Of a DNA stretch of 10,309 bases, positions 1 through 7,217 are shown piece by piece (the stretch's first letter is position 1; every line of letters starts with the position of its first letter). Source of the DNA: Candidatus Zipacnadia bacterium (lineage in GTDB: Bacteria; Armatimonadota; Zipacnadia; Zipacnadales; UBA5352); assembly GCA_029820915.1 (NCBI GenBank), contig JALGUI010000054.1, forward strand, positions 1 to 10,309, written 5' to 3'. The notes under the pieces are model-generated. The model worked only from the letters and a program-made list of their open reading frames with translations, was not told where the DNA came from and ran no database searches. The position numbers were made by a program, and so were the translations under genes.

Positions 1-112
1 AGATGGCCGCGGTGATGGCCCCCCGGGCCGCACAGCCGCAATCGCCTGCCGGCCCGGGACAGACCCCGGAGGCAGCCGGCGTTACCAGGGATCGCGCACG
101 CTCGTCGTGCTG

Positions 113-124
113 GTGGATATCCAC
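113..124. promoter_or_regulatory. 12-base perfect palindrome (possible operator)
   Basis: GTGGATATCCAC reads identically on both strands and lies about 100 bases before the first gene of the cluster. A perfect palindrome of this size could be a binding site for a dimeric regulator. It is a single copy, no promoter is identified beside it, and it may be chance in GC-rich DNA. Confidence 0.25.
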
Positions 125-130
125 GGGTCG

Positions 131-183
131 TGGCCGGCGATCCTCTCCGGCCATATGCCCGGCCTGATGGCCAATGGCCGGGC
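131..183 (+). terminator. Two tandem GC-rich hairpins before the first gene
   Basis: The first hairpin pairs TGGCCGG (131-137) with CCGGCCA (147-153) across a 9-base loop. The second pairs GCCCGGCC (157-164) with GGCCGGGC (176-183) across an 11-base loop. They are 3 bases apart and end 39 bases before the first start codon. No T-tract follows, so this is not a classic intrinsic terminator. They could end an upstream transcript, form a leader structure for the cluster, or be a short GC-rich repeat. The pairing is seen; the function is inferred. Confidence 0.35.
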
Positions 184-222
184 GCCGAGACCGATCGCTG
201 AGCCTCCGGGAGTGCTGACTGG

Positions 223-1290
223 ATGCAACTGCGTGTTACGAGACGGAGCGCCGAGGGCGACGACGAGTTGATCTGCACCGAGATACCCGACCGTCCGGGC
301 CTGTGGTCAGCCGGCCCGGTGTCGGGCCCGCCAGGCGACACGCTGGCACTGCATGTCTCGCGCACCGACGGAGAGAGCTTCGAAGCCTGGCGCTCGGGCA
401 GCGAAGGGGTCGAGATTGCCCCTGTAGCAGACGCGGGGGGCCGCGTACTCCGTGTGCAGATGGCGCTGCCTGCCACGGTTGGCGAGGATGTGTCCCGCGA
501 CGTCCATCTCTTCCCCGGTCCTCTCACCTTGGTGGTTCGTCTGCTGGCCGTGGCTCCCGACGAGCCCGACGAGGCTGCCGATGCGGATGAGCACGAGGAG
601 GCCACGGCCGGGTTCGCCGGGCTCGAGAGTGCCGCGGCGGTCACTGGCGATGACGCGGTCTCGTCCGGACAACCCTCAGGGGCGCGCCAGTTCGCCGAAC
701 CGGAGCGCAAGATCCCGCCCGCTCCGCCGCCACCCCCGGCGCCTTCGGAGGGCGAACCGGCGACCGAGACCGCGGCGCCGCCCAAGGGCTCCGCACGCGG
801 CATGCTCATCGGCTCCGTCCTGGTCATATTGGTGCCTGTGGTCGTGTTCGCCCTGGCCTCTCTCTATCAGCATTTCGCGGCGCGGGGAGCGCCGACGGAG
901 GAAGTCGTGCCGGCCCCAATGCAAGTCGTCATGCCCGAGGTCGCAGGCAGCGGTATCGTCCGGACCTATCATCAGCGTATCACCAATAGGGACTTCGATG
1001 CCGCATGGCAATGCTTCACCCCGCAACGTCGCGAGGCGATATCGTGGACTGCGTGGCACAACGGCTACAGCGACACGGTTGAATCGACCGCCTCGGACTT
1101 CCGCACGCTCGAGGCCTCAGGCGACAGTGCGCGGGTCGAGTGCACCATCCGCTATCTCGACCACATTGACGGGCGCAGGCTGGCCGGGACCGTCACGCAC
1201 ATCTACTCGCTGCGGCGAATGGGCGGCGAGTGGCTGATCGCCGGGAGCGAAAGCGTCGAGGGGAGCCACCAGAAGCAATGGCTGGACTGA
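223..1290 (+). CDS. Single-pass membrane protein: shared N-terminal domain + NTF2-like ectodomain
   Basis: First of five paralogues (355 aa). Residues 1-110 form the shared domain: W28, W56 and a PGPL strand (98-101) match its siblings, but the Asp-Pro seen near residue 74 in the others is missing. Residues 112-190 are a linker, acidic first (Asp/Glu-rich, 113-127) and then proline-rich with seven prolines in a row starting near 165. A transmembrane helix spans about 194-215. Residues about 240-345 look NTF2/SnoaL-like: a helix with an RDFDAAW motif, then alternating strands ending in GGEWLIAGSE. Such domains often follow a membrane helix in bacterial envelope or signalling proteins. There is no signal peptide, so N-in/C-out topology is inferred. 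The start is supported by GGGAG at 208-212, ten bases upstream, and by alignment with the sibling N-termini. The next gene follows after 31 bases. Exact function is unknown. Confidence 0.85.
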   Translation: MQLRVTRRSAEGDDELICTEIPDRPGLWSAGPVSGPPGDTLALHVSRTDGESFEAWRSGSEGVEIAPVADAGGRVLRVQMALPATVGEDVSRDVHLFPGPLTLVVRLLAVAPDEPDEAADADEHEEATAGFAGLESAAAVTGDDAVSSGQPSGARQFAEPERKIPPAPPPPPAPSEGEPATETAAPPKGSARGMLIGSVLVILVPVVVFALASLYQHFAARGAPTEEVVPAPMQVVMPEVAGSGIVRTYHQRITNRDFDAAWQCFTPQRREAISWTAWHNGYSDTVESTASDFRTLEASGDSARVECTIRYLDHIDGRRLAGTVTHIYSLRRMGGEWLIAGSESVEGSHQKQWLD

Positions 1291-1321
1291 CGGACCGGGC
1301 GGGGGAGCAGGTGGTAACACG

Positions 1322-2875
1322 ATGAACCTGCACGCCGAAGCGAATCTGGGTCGGAAGCTCGGCCGGCGCACGTTGGCGGCGCGCGAGGAGCCGGACCGTC
1401 CGGGCACTTGGACGCTGGATGCCATTGAGGGCTCGCCCAATCTGCGTGCCATCGTGCTGCTGTGGCTCGACGACGCCGTTGAGCTGGGCCAGCGGTGGCA
1501 GGTCCAGTCGGAGTGCGACGCCGTGATGAGCGGCGCGGCCCGCGTAGACGATCCCCTGCGCCTGCAACTGACCGTCCCTTCGGATGCGGGCGCTCAGCTT
1601 CTCCTGATGCTGCAGGGCTTCCCCGGCCCGATCACGATCTTGCTACCGCTGACCGTGGTCGAAGATGAGGCCTTCGCCCCCCGGGGCGAGGCCGACGCCG
1701 CCGAGCCAATGGATGGCCCGGCCGTAGCGGCCGAGACCGCCACCGCAGGCGAGGCCGTGGCGGACGAGGTTGAGGCTGACGAGGCGGTAGACCGGACGCG
1801 GCTGGACGCCCCGCCGCCTCCGAACGACGTAGACTGGGTGCGGCCGGCCCAGCAGCCTCAGCATTCAGTCGCCGACCGGCTGATCGCGGAGCCGAGCGGC
1901 CCGGACGCCGGGCCTGATGCGGTGAGGGCCGAGCGCCGTGTCCGGATCGAGGAGCCCGCGATCGTCCCGAAGCGTCGCACAGGACCGCCGTGGTCAGTGT
2001 GGCTTCTCGTCGCGGCCATCGGGCTTGTAGCGCTGCTTGTGGCGCTGAAGACGGACCCTCTAAACCAGGACTCCTCAGGCGGGGGGGCTGATGTCGGCCT
2101 TACGGCACTCACTGGAGATCGCGAGGAGGCCATTCAGGCGTTCGGGGCCCAAGAGTGGTTTCCGCGGCGCCAGGGCTATGTCGAGTCAGGCAAGCCCGCG
2201 TGGGTGGAGGCCGAGGGTCATGGAACCGGCGAGGTTACGCTCGCCGGCAGAACGCCGGCGGACATGGCGTGGAACAAGGAAGACGGGATCATCACTGGGT
2301 ACATGACCCTCAGCGGGCCGATAGACGTATCGGTGACGACTGATCTCCCAACAGGAGCCGATTCGTGCAGCGTCGGCATGGCCCTGTTGGGTGCCGTGGT
2401 CAACATGAGCGACCCAAAGGAGCGCCCGTCGCGGTTTGCGGCCGAGCTGCAGCACGACGCCACCGGTACCTTCGCCACGGCGGCCGTCGTCAAGCAGTGG
2501 GACTTCACCAGCTACCCGGACAGCACCATACGAGAGAAGATCGAGGAGCAGCAGGCTACCTATAACAACCAGGACGCGCGGAACTACGCCGCTTACTGGC
2601 CGACGCCGACGAGCGCAGTGGCTTGGTGGTTGGTGCCTGAGGCGTTCGGCGGCGCGAAACTCCCTATCGATCGTGGGGGCCATCAGGTGCGGCTCTCGTA
2701 CGATCCAGGCAACCAGAGGGTCAAGGGCTACGTTGACGCCCGGCCGCTCGGCGAGATTGCCGTACACCTGGGCCGCCAGGTGCGACTCACGCTTTACATG
2801 TCAACGAGCGAGAGGGGAGTGCGCATGCGGGCGCAATTCAGCGACCTGCGGATCGAGCACGCCGGCCCGCGATGA
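1322..2875 (+). CDS. Single-pass membrane protein: shared N-terminal domain + probable LamG-like ectodomain
   Basis: Second paralogue (517 aa). Residues 1-112 are the shared domain, with W30, W59, D77-P78 and a GFPGPI strand at 99-104. The linker (113-215) is strongly acidic and Ala-rich, unlike the proline-rich linkers of the later siblings. A basic KRR at 217-219 precedes the membrane helix (about 224-242), supporting a cytoplasmic N-terminus. The ectodomain (about 280-515) is beta-rich. Its end, with strands around HQVRLSYDPGNQRVKGYVDA (454-473) and a final FSDLRIE, resembles concanavalin A-like/LamG or DUF1080-type jelly-roll domains, which often bind glycans. That assignment rests on pattern only. 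AGGTGG at 1309-1314 lies seven bases before the ATG. The stop overlaps the start of the muramidase gene (ATGA), implying translational coupling. Confidence 0.85.
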   Translation: MNLHAEANLGRKLGRRTLAAREEPDRPGTWTLDAIEGSPNLRAIVLLWLDDAVELGQRWQVQSECDAVMSGAARVDDPLRLQLTVPSDAGAQLLLMLQGFPGPITILLPLTVVEDEAFAPRGEADAAEPMDGPAVAAETATAGEAVADEVEADEAVDRTRLDAPPPPNDVDWVRPAQQPQHSVADRLIAEPSGPDAGPDAVRAERRVRIEEPAIVPKRRTGPPWSVWLLVAAIGLVALLVALKTDPLNQDSSGGGADVGLTALTGDREEAIQAFGAQEWFPRRQGYVESGKPAWVEAEGHGTGEVTLAGRTPADMAWNKEDGIITGYMTLSGPIDVSVTTDLPTGADSCSVGMALLGAVVNMSDPKERPSRFAAELQHDATGTFATAAVVKQWDFTSYPDSTIREKIEEQQATYNNQDARNYAAYWPTPTSAVAWWLVPEAFGGAKLPIDRGGHQVRLSYDPGNQRVKGYVDARPLGEIAVHLGRQVRLTLYMSTSERGVRMRAQFSDLRIEHAGPR

Positions 2876-4245
2876 GTAGCTTGTGGCGTTCTATCCTTCA
2901 TGGCCGAGCGCGGAGAGCCTGCATATTCGCCCGGCGCCGCAGGGTCCGGTTGGCCATTGCTGGTGTTCTGGTCACTGTCGCCGTCGCCATTGCGGTGCAG
3001 TACTACCGCGGTCAAGTGCGTTCGGCCGTGGTGGTCGCGGCCGCGGTTGCGGGCTCCAGCGCTGTGCGCGTGGGGGCGGAAGTGCTTGCGGCAAACCCTG
3101 AGTGTCTGGCAATCGAGCGCGCTCGCGAACGCTCGTGGGCGGTGCTCACGCACGCCGCAGCCGTTGGCAGCGATGGGGAGCCGGACCTGCAGCGCATCCT
3201 TGACGCAGGCTTCAGAGTCACCCGGGTCTTCGCCCCCGAGCACGGAGTGACCGGCGGTGGCACGAGCCCGGGCGACACGTACATGGGGGTTCCTGTCGCC
3301 GATCTCCATGGCACCACGCGGCGTCCTACGGACGACATGTTTGACGGCGTCAATGGCCTGATGGTTGACCTGCAGGATGTGGGCGTGCGCTTCTTCACCT
3401 ATGTCTCGACCATGTGCATTTGCCTGGAGGAATGCGCAGAGCGGGGCATTCCGGTCGTAGTGCTGGACCGCCCCAACCCCATCGGTGGTGTGGTCGAGGG
3501 CCCGATGATGGAGGACGGCTGCCGGTCGTTCGTCGGCCACATCCCCACGCCCGTCAGGCACGGCATGACCATGGGAGAGATCGCCGCGCTCTACAACCGC
3601 GCCGAGTTGCGCGGGCGGGCGCGGGTGTTTGTGGTCCCGGTAGCCAACTGGTCCCGGGAGATGTGGCTGGACCAGACCGGCCTGCCGTGGCGCCGGCCCT
3701 CGCCGGGCTTGTACTGCATGTCAAGCGTCATCGCCTACCCGGCTACCTGCTTCCTCGAGGGCACGAACGTCAGCGAGGGGCGCGGGACGATGCGCCCCTT
3801 CGAACTGGTCGGCGCACCGTGGATAGACGGTGAGGCGCTGGCACGTGTGCTCAATGCGGTTGGCCTGCCGGGATGCTCATTCACCGCGCGCAGTTTCACG
3901 CCTGAAGGTGAGACGGTCAAGTACTCCGGCCAGGAATGCGGCGGCGTCATGCTTCACGTGACCGACCGCGCCGCCTTCCGGCCGGTGCGGGCATCGGTCA
4001 CGGTGCTATGGGCTCTGAAGCAGCTCTACGGCGACCGGCTCGCGTGGGAGAAGACCGGGAGCACATACTTCATCGATCTACTGGCAGGAACGCCTCGCGT
4101 CCGTGAGATGCTCGATGGGAACGCTCCTCTGGCGGAGTTGCGGGCACTGTGCGGTAACGGAGGGCGCCGCTTCGTGCGCTCGGGCGTGCGCGCCGGCAGC
4201 CTGCTGCGAGCATACGACCGCCCATCATCGCCTGCCAGGCGATGA
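2872..4245 (+). CDS. namZ: Membrane-anchored exo-beta-N-acetylmuramidase NamZ (DUF1343, GH171)
   Basis: Characterised NamZ proteins release terminal N-acetylmuramic acid from the non-reducing end of peptidoglycan fragments, a turnover and recycling step. Family hallmarks are all present: FAPEHG (120-125), VDLQDVGVRFFTY (165-177), VLDRPNPIGG (197-206), HGMTMGE (230-236), LPW (271-273) and LEGTNVSEGRGTMRPFE (295-311). The protein reaches the usual family C-terminus (GRRFVRSG onward, 431-438), so it looks complete at 457 aa. The N-terminus is very basic (residues 6-26) and followed by one hydrophobic helix (about 27-43) with no obvious lipobox or cleavage site, so it is probably membrane-anchored with the enzyme outside. 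The usual PSPN motif reads PSPG (276-279), a deviation at a normally conserved spot. It lacks the shared domain of its neighbours. The start overlaps the preceding stop by four bases. Confidence 0.93.
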   Translation: MSSLWRSILHGRARRACIFARRRRVRLAIAGVLVTVAVAIAVQYYRGQVRSAVVVAAAVAGSSAVRVGAEVLAANPECLAIERARERSWAVLTHAAAVGSDGEPDLQRILDAGFRVTRVFAPEHGVTGGGTSPGDTYMGVPVADLHGTTRRPTDDMFDGVNGLMVDLQDVGVRFFTYVSTMCICLEECAERGIPVVVLDRPNPIGGVVEGPMMEDGCRSFVGHIPTPVRHGMTMGEIAALYNRAELRGRARVFVVPVANWSREMWLDQTGLPWRRPSPGLYCMSSVIAYPATCFLEGTNVSEGRGTMRPFELVGAPWIDGEALARVLNAVGLPGCSFTARSFTPEGETVKYSGQECGGVMLHVTDRAAFRPVRASVTVLWALKQLYGDRLAWEKTGSTYFIDLLAGTPRVREMLDGNAPLAELRALCGNGGRRFVRSGVRAGSLLRAYDRPSSPARR

Positions 4246-4247
4246 TG
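4223..4247. repeat. Perfect 12-base inverted repeat over the namZ stop codon
   Basis: CATCATCGCCTG (4223-4234) and CAGGCGATGATG (4236-4247) are exact reverse complements separated by one base, and the stop codon (4243-4245) lies in the right arm. As RNA it would form a stem of about ten pairs with a five-base loop. No T-tract follows and the next gene starts 25 bases later. Candidate roles are an attenuator, an mRNA processing or stability element, or a regulator site. Confidence 0.55.
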
Positions 4248-4272
4248 CCATGACGCGATCGGGGCGCAGTTC

Positions 4273-5490
4273 ATGAAGCTGCACGCCGCCACAGTCGAGC
4301 ACGGCGAGGAGCACCCGCTGCCCGCGCGACCGTCGGACGAGAGCCCGGTGATCTGGCACGTCGGGCCCGTTGCGGCAGAGTCCGGCACCGACGTGGAGCT
4401 CAGGCTGTGGCTGGAATGCACGGACAGGCTGGGGACAAGCTGGCAGAGCGCGGACCTTGACGTGAACGTCGTTGGGGCTGCCACCCGCGCCGATCCTGTC
4501 ACGCTGACGGTCACGGCGGTCGATGCGGGGGCGGAGCGCGCACTTGCGCTGCACGGCCTTCCGGGACCGATCACCGTCATCCTGCACCTGACCGGCTCCA
4601 CGGCGCTCGCACGGCACCCATCGGGGCCGCCCGCCGATGCGGCGCCGCCGGCAACGGAGGCCGCACTCATCGGCCCGGGACCGGAGCCTGGAATCGACTG
4701 TTCAGCGGGGGCGTCAGAGGCCGCGTCGGCGCCGGCCGCGGTCGATCTCGGATCGAAACCGCGAACTGCGCCTGCTCCAGGACCGGCAGATACGGGTGAC
4801 AGGACGGCCGACGCCGACAACGGCCGAGGCGCAGTGAGCTTCTCCGGCGAGACACCCGCGGTGGCGGCGGTCCGCGTTCCGGCCCGCCGCACAGGCCCGC
4901 CATGGTCGCTGTGGCTCCTGGTCGGAGTACTGGGATTCGTGGGACTGACCATCGTCGTCAGGCCGCGTGCCCAGGAACACGGGTCTAACCCAGCGGCGGC
5001 AGTTGGTGCTAACCATTCGGAGGCTATCCAACGCCTTCGCTTGGTCGATGCTACGGCGTCATCGCACTGCAATAACCAAGCGAAGTATGCCCCGGAGTTG
5101 GCCATAGACGGCGCGCGAGATACCGCATGGAACGAGGGGGCACCAGGAGAGGGCACGGGAGAGTGGATCACGGTGTTCTTGGATGGCATCTGTCTGATCT
5201 CCCGAGTGGCGTTGGTCCCCGGCTACGACAAGACGCTCGACGACGAGATCGGCGATCGGTGGTCGGCCAACAACCGCATCACGCGCGCCACCCTTGAATT
5301 CGAGGACGGGCGGCGAGTTGAAGGCGATTTCGATCCTGATCTGCGCGACCTCCAGCGGGTCAACATTGACCCGCCCGCTCGCTCGAGTTGGGTTCGTATC
5401 ACGATTACCGAGGTCGTCCGCGGCAATCGCTCTGACTGGCATGAGGCCACCGTCTCCGAGATCCGGGTGTGGGGCTTCCCTGACACCTGA
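4273..5490 (+). CDS. Single-pass membrane protein: shared N-terminal domain + F5/8-type-C (discoidin-like) ectodomain
   Basis: Third paralogue (405 aa). Residues 1-107 are the shared domain (W28, W57, D74-P75, GLPGPI 95-100). The linker (108-203) is rich in Ala, Pro and Gly. The juxtamembrane segment RRTGPPWSLWLLV (205-217) nearly repeats that of the second paralogue, and the helix runs about 211-229. Residues about 257-401 match the galactose-binding-like/F5/8 type C pattern found in bacterial glycan-binding modules: ATASS (260-264), a YAPELAIDG turn (272-280), TAWNEG (284-289), GEWI (296-299), a central NNR (333-335) and a terminal SEIRVWG (395-401). Such domains usually bind carbohydrates or surfaces. 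Two cysteines (266 and 307) could pair outside the cell. It lies 27 bases after namZ. Upstream there is only a weak GGGG Shine-Dalgarno (4261-4264), but the start matches its siblings. Confidence 0.88.
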   Translation: MKLHAATVEHGEEHPLPARPSDESPVIWHVGPVAAESGTDVELRLWLECTDRLGTSWQSADLDVNVVGAATRADPVTLTVTAVDAGAERALALHGLPGPITVILHLTGSTALARHPSGPPADAAPPATEAALIGPGPEPGIDCSAGASEAASAPAAVDLGSKPRTAPAPGPADTGDRTADADNGRGAVSFSGETPAVAAVRVPARRTGPPWSLWLLVGVLGFVGLTIVVRPRAQEHGSNPAAAVGANHSEAIQRLRLVDATASSHCNNQAKYAPELAIDGARDTAWNEGAPGEGTGEWITVFLDGICLISRVALVPGYDKTLDDEIGDRWSANNRITRATLEFEDGRRVEGDFDPDLRDLQRVNIDPPARSSWVRITITEVVRGNRSDWHEATVSEIRVWGFPDT

Positions 5491-5518
5491 TGACCGCGTG
5501 ATAGCCGGCCCGTGCACT

Positions 5519-5525
5519 GAGGTGA
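5519..5525 (+). promoter_or_regulatory. Ribosome binding site, strong Shine-Dalgarno
   Basis: GAGGTGA lies nine bases before the ATG at 5535. It is among the clearest Shine-Dalgarno sequences in the cluster and fixes the start of the double-PASTA protein, in agreement with alignment of the shared N-terminal domain. Confidence 0.7.
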
Positions 5526-5534
5526 CGATCCGCG

Positions 5535-7136
5535 ATGCAGGTCAACGCGCGTGTCGTGAAGCCGGACCAGCCGGTCGGCTTGACGTGCCGTGTCTCCCGC
5601 GACCCCGAGGGCCGGTGGGTGCTCGCCATCGACGGTGCGCCTGCCGGTGCCGAGCTGCTGGTGCGCGTCACGGTCGAGGGCGCGGACGGCCTCGGCGGCC
5701 AGTGGACGGCCCTTGATTCGGGCATCTCCATGGCCGGCACGGGCTCCGAGCACGATCCGCTGATGCTGACGGTAGCCGCACCGCCGACGGATGAGGAGCG
5801 GGTGATGACGGTTCAGGGCCTGCCCGGGCCCATCGTGCTGGTTGTCCGAGTGCGCGCGATCAGTGTGCCGGCGCCCATGTCAGCCACGGATTCCGGCGCA
5901 ACCGCACAGACGGGGGCGACCGAAGCGCCACCATTCCCCCCACAGCCTGCGCCGAGTCCCCCGGTGCAGCCCGATCCCGAGCCCGAGGCGACTGCACAGC
6001 CGGCCGTGCCAGAAGCGGGCCCTGAGCCCACACCCGGTGTCGCACAGGAGCCGTCTGTGGGCCGCGTGCAAGAGGCCACAGCGCCCGGCCCGGTGGCCGG
6101 CGCCGCCTCTGTGGCTGACCCCGCCCGATCTGGTGCGCCGTTTGGCTGGGTGGCCCTCGGTGCGTTGGCCACGGCCGTAGTGTCGCTGCTCGTCTGGTCG
6201 CTGACCCGCCCTGCCCCAGAGCCCGTGGCACAGCCACTGGAGCCGGCCGTGGAGTCGGTGACGGTTCCAGACGTCGCCGGGACCCCGTGGGACAGCGCCA
6301 AGCGAGAACTCGAACGCGAGGGGCTTCAGGCTTTCCGCGCCGAGAACCGCAATGACGATAGCGCCGCTGAGGGCGTAGTCATCGCACAGCGCCCGCCCGC
6401 CGGTCAGACGCTGGCCACCGGCTCTCGGGTTGATCTCGTGGTGAGCCTCGGCTCCGCCACCGTCAGCGTGCCAGATGTGATCGGCATGAGCCTGTCCGAC
6501 GCCCAGAATGCGCTCGAGGCCACCGGCGGGCTGGACGGCGTGTGCGACGAGACGCGCCCCAGCGACAGATATGAGCCGGGGGCGGTGATGGCGCAGGTCC
6601 CGGAGTCTGGCCGGCGGGTGGCAGCGGGCTCCGTGGTATCGTTGACCACAAGCGCCGGTCCCGCGCCGCCCCCGCCCTCCGGCCTGACCACGTTCACCAA
6701 CACCGACCAGGGCTACTCGATCAACTATCCGGCCGCCTGGCGTGTCGAGCGCTCCTCCTATCAGGATGGCGGTACGTACCATCGAGTCGAGTTCATAGCG
6801 CCCCAAGAGGACGTGCGCGCGCTGGTTGATTCCGGCTCACCGGGCAACAGCGATGATCCGCTGGACAGTTGGCGCTATCTCAGTCGCCAGATGGCGCAGA
6901 CCTACGGTTCGAGGTACCACCTGATCTCGCTCGCCCATACGACGCTGAGTGGCTACCGGGCCGGCTACTGGGAGTTCGACTTGGACCTCGAGTCGGGCAC
7001 GACCGTGCGCAAGATCGACGTGGGGATCAACGTGGCTGGGCGGGGTCACGCGGTCCTCTGCCGGGCACCCGTGGAGGATTTCGCGGCCTACGAGGACCTG
7101 TTCCAGGGAATCATCGACAGCTTCGAGGTCCGGTAG
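5535..7136 (+). CDS. Single-pass membrane protein: shared N-terminal domain + two PASTA domains + PsbP/DUF1795-like domain
   Basis: Fourth paralogue (533 aa). Residues 1-109 are the shared domain (W28, W57, D74-P75, GLPGPI 95-100), aligning without gaps to the next protein. The linker (110-200) is Pro/Ala/Glu-rich. The membrane helix spans about 203-224. Two PASTA repeats follow: 243-306 (VPDVAGTPWDSAKRELEREG, then AQRPPAG and VDLVVSLG) and 309-376 (VPDVIGMSLSDAQNALEATG, then AQVPESG and VVSLTTSAG). PASTA domains bind peptidoglycan or beta-lactams in Ser/Thr kinases and class B PBPs, but no kinase or transpeptidase domain is present here. After a short Pro-rich hinge, residues about 384-533 begin GYSINYPAAWRVE and end in FQGIIDSFEVR, the pattern of PsbP/MOG1-like and DUF1795-type domains. 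Topology is inferred N-in/C-out. Likely role: wall binding or sensing. Confidence 0.9.
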   Translation: MQVNARVVKPDQPVGLTCRVSRDPEGRWVLAIDGAPAGAELLVRVTVEGADGLGGQWTALDSGISMAGTGSEHDPLMLTVAAPPTDEERVMTVQGLPGPIVLVVRVRAISVPAPMSATDSGATAQTGATEAPPFPPQPAPSPPVQPDPEPEATAQPAVPEAGPEPTPGVAQEPSVGRVQEATAPGPVAGAASVADPARSGAPFGWVALGALATAVVSLLVWSLTRPAPEPVAQPLEPAVESVTVPDVAGTPWDSAKRELEREGLQAFRAENRNDDSAAEGVVIAQRPPAGQTLATGSRVDLVVSLGSATVSVPDVIGMSLSDAQNALEATGGLDGVCDETRPSDRYEPGAVMAQVPESGRRVAAGSVVSLTTSAGPAPPPPSGLTTFTNTDQGYSINYPAAWRVERSSYQDGGTYHRVEFIAPQEDVRALVDSGSPGNSDDPLDSWRYLSRQMAQTYGSRYHLISLAHTTLSGYRAGYWEFDLDLESGTTVRKIDVGINVAGRGHAVLCRAPVEDFAAYEDLFQGIIDSFEVR

Positions 7137-7202
7137 GCATCGACTCGACCGGCGCTGGCGGTCGGGCCACCGGGCCGCGAATCAGGGGCATGCAGCGAAA
7201 GC

Positions 7203-7208
7203 GGGTGA
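7203..7208 (+). promoter_or_regulatory. Ribosome binding site deciding between two nearby ATGs
   Basis: GGGTGA lies nine bases before ATG 7218. The octamer GATCGATG occurs twice here (7213-7220 and 7223-7230), giving a second, out-of-frame ATG at 7228. Shine-Dalgarno spacing and alignment with sibling N-termini both favour 7218. Confidence 0.55.
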
Positions 7209-7217
7209 CGTGGATCG

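Larger units (their letters stand above)
1..222. other. Upstream region with palindromes and hairpins; no confident gene
   Basis: No confident gene is visible. One forward frame stays open from base 2 through the start of the first gene, and another carries a Pro/Ala/Gln-rich stretch before stopping at 165-167. That second frame could be the tail of an upstream gene, but neither translation resembles a known domain. The stretch holds a perfect 12-base palindrome and two consecutive GC-rich hairpins, listed separately, which suits an intergenic regulatory or terminator region ahead of the cluster. No clear -35/-10 promoter pair could be picked out. Confidence 0.4.

Noticed and set aside
2..277. 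Open forward frame running from the window edge into the first gene
   Set aside because: It would overlap the first gene by more than 50 bases, has no recognisable domain, and the region contains several palindromic structures. It cannot be judged without the upstream sequence.
4026..5189. 387-codon reverse-strand open frame opposite namZ and the F5/8-domain gene
   Set aside because: It is antisense to two genes with clear domains and gives a Ser/Pro/Arg-rich product without motifs, typical of a shadow frame in high-GC DNA.
5880..6806. 308-codon reverse-strand open frame opposite the double-PASTA gene
   Set aside because: It lies wholly antisense to well-supported PASTA domains and its Gly/Arg/His-rich translation resembles no protein family.
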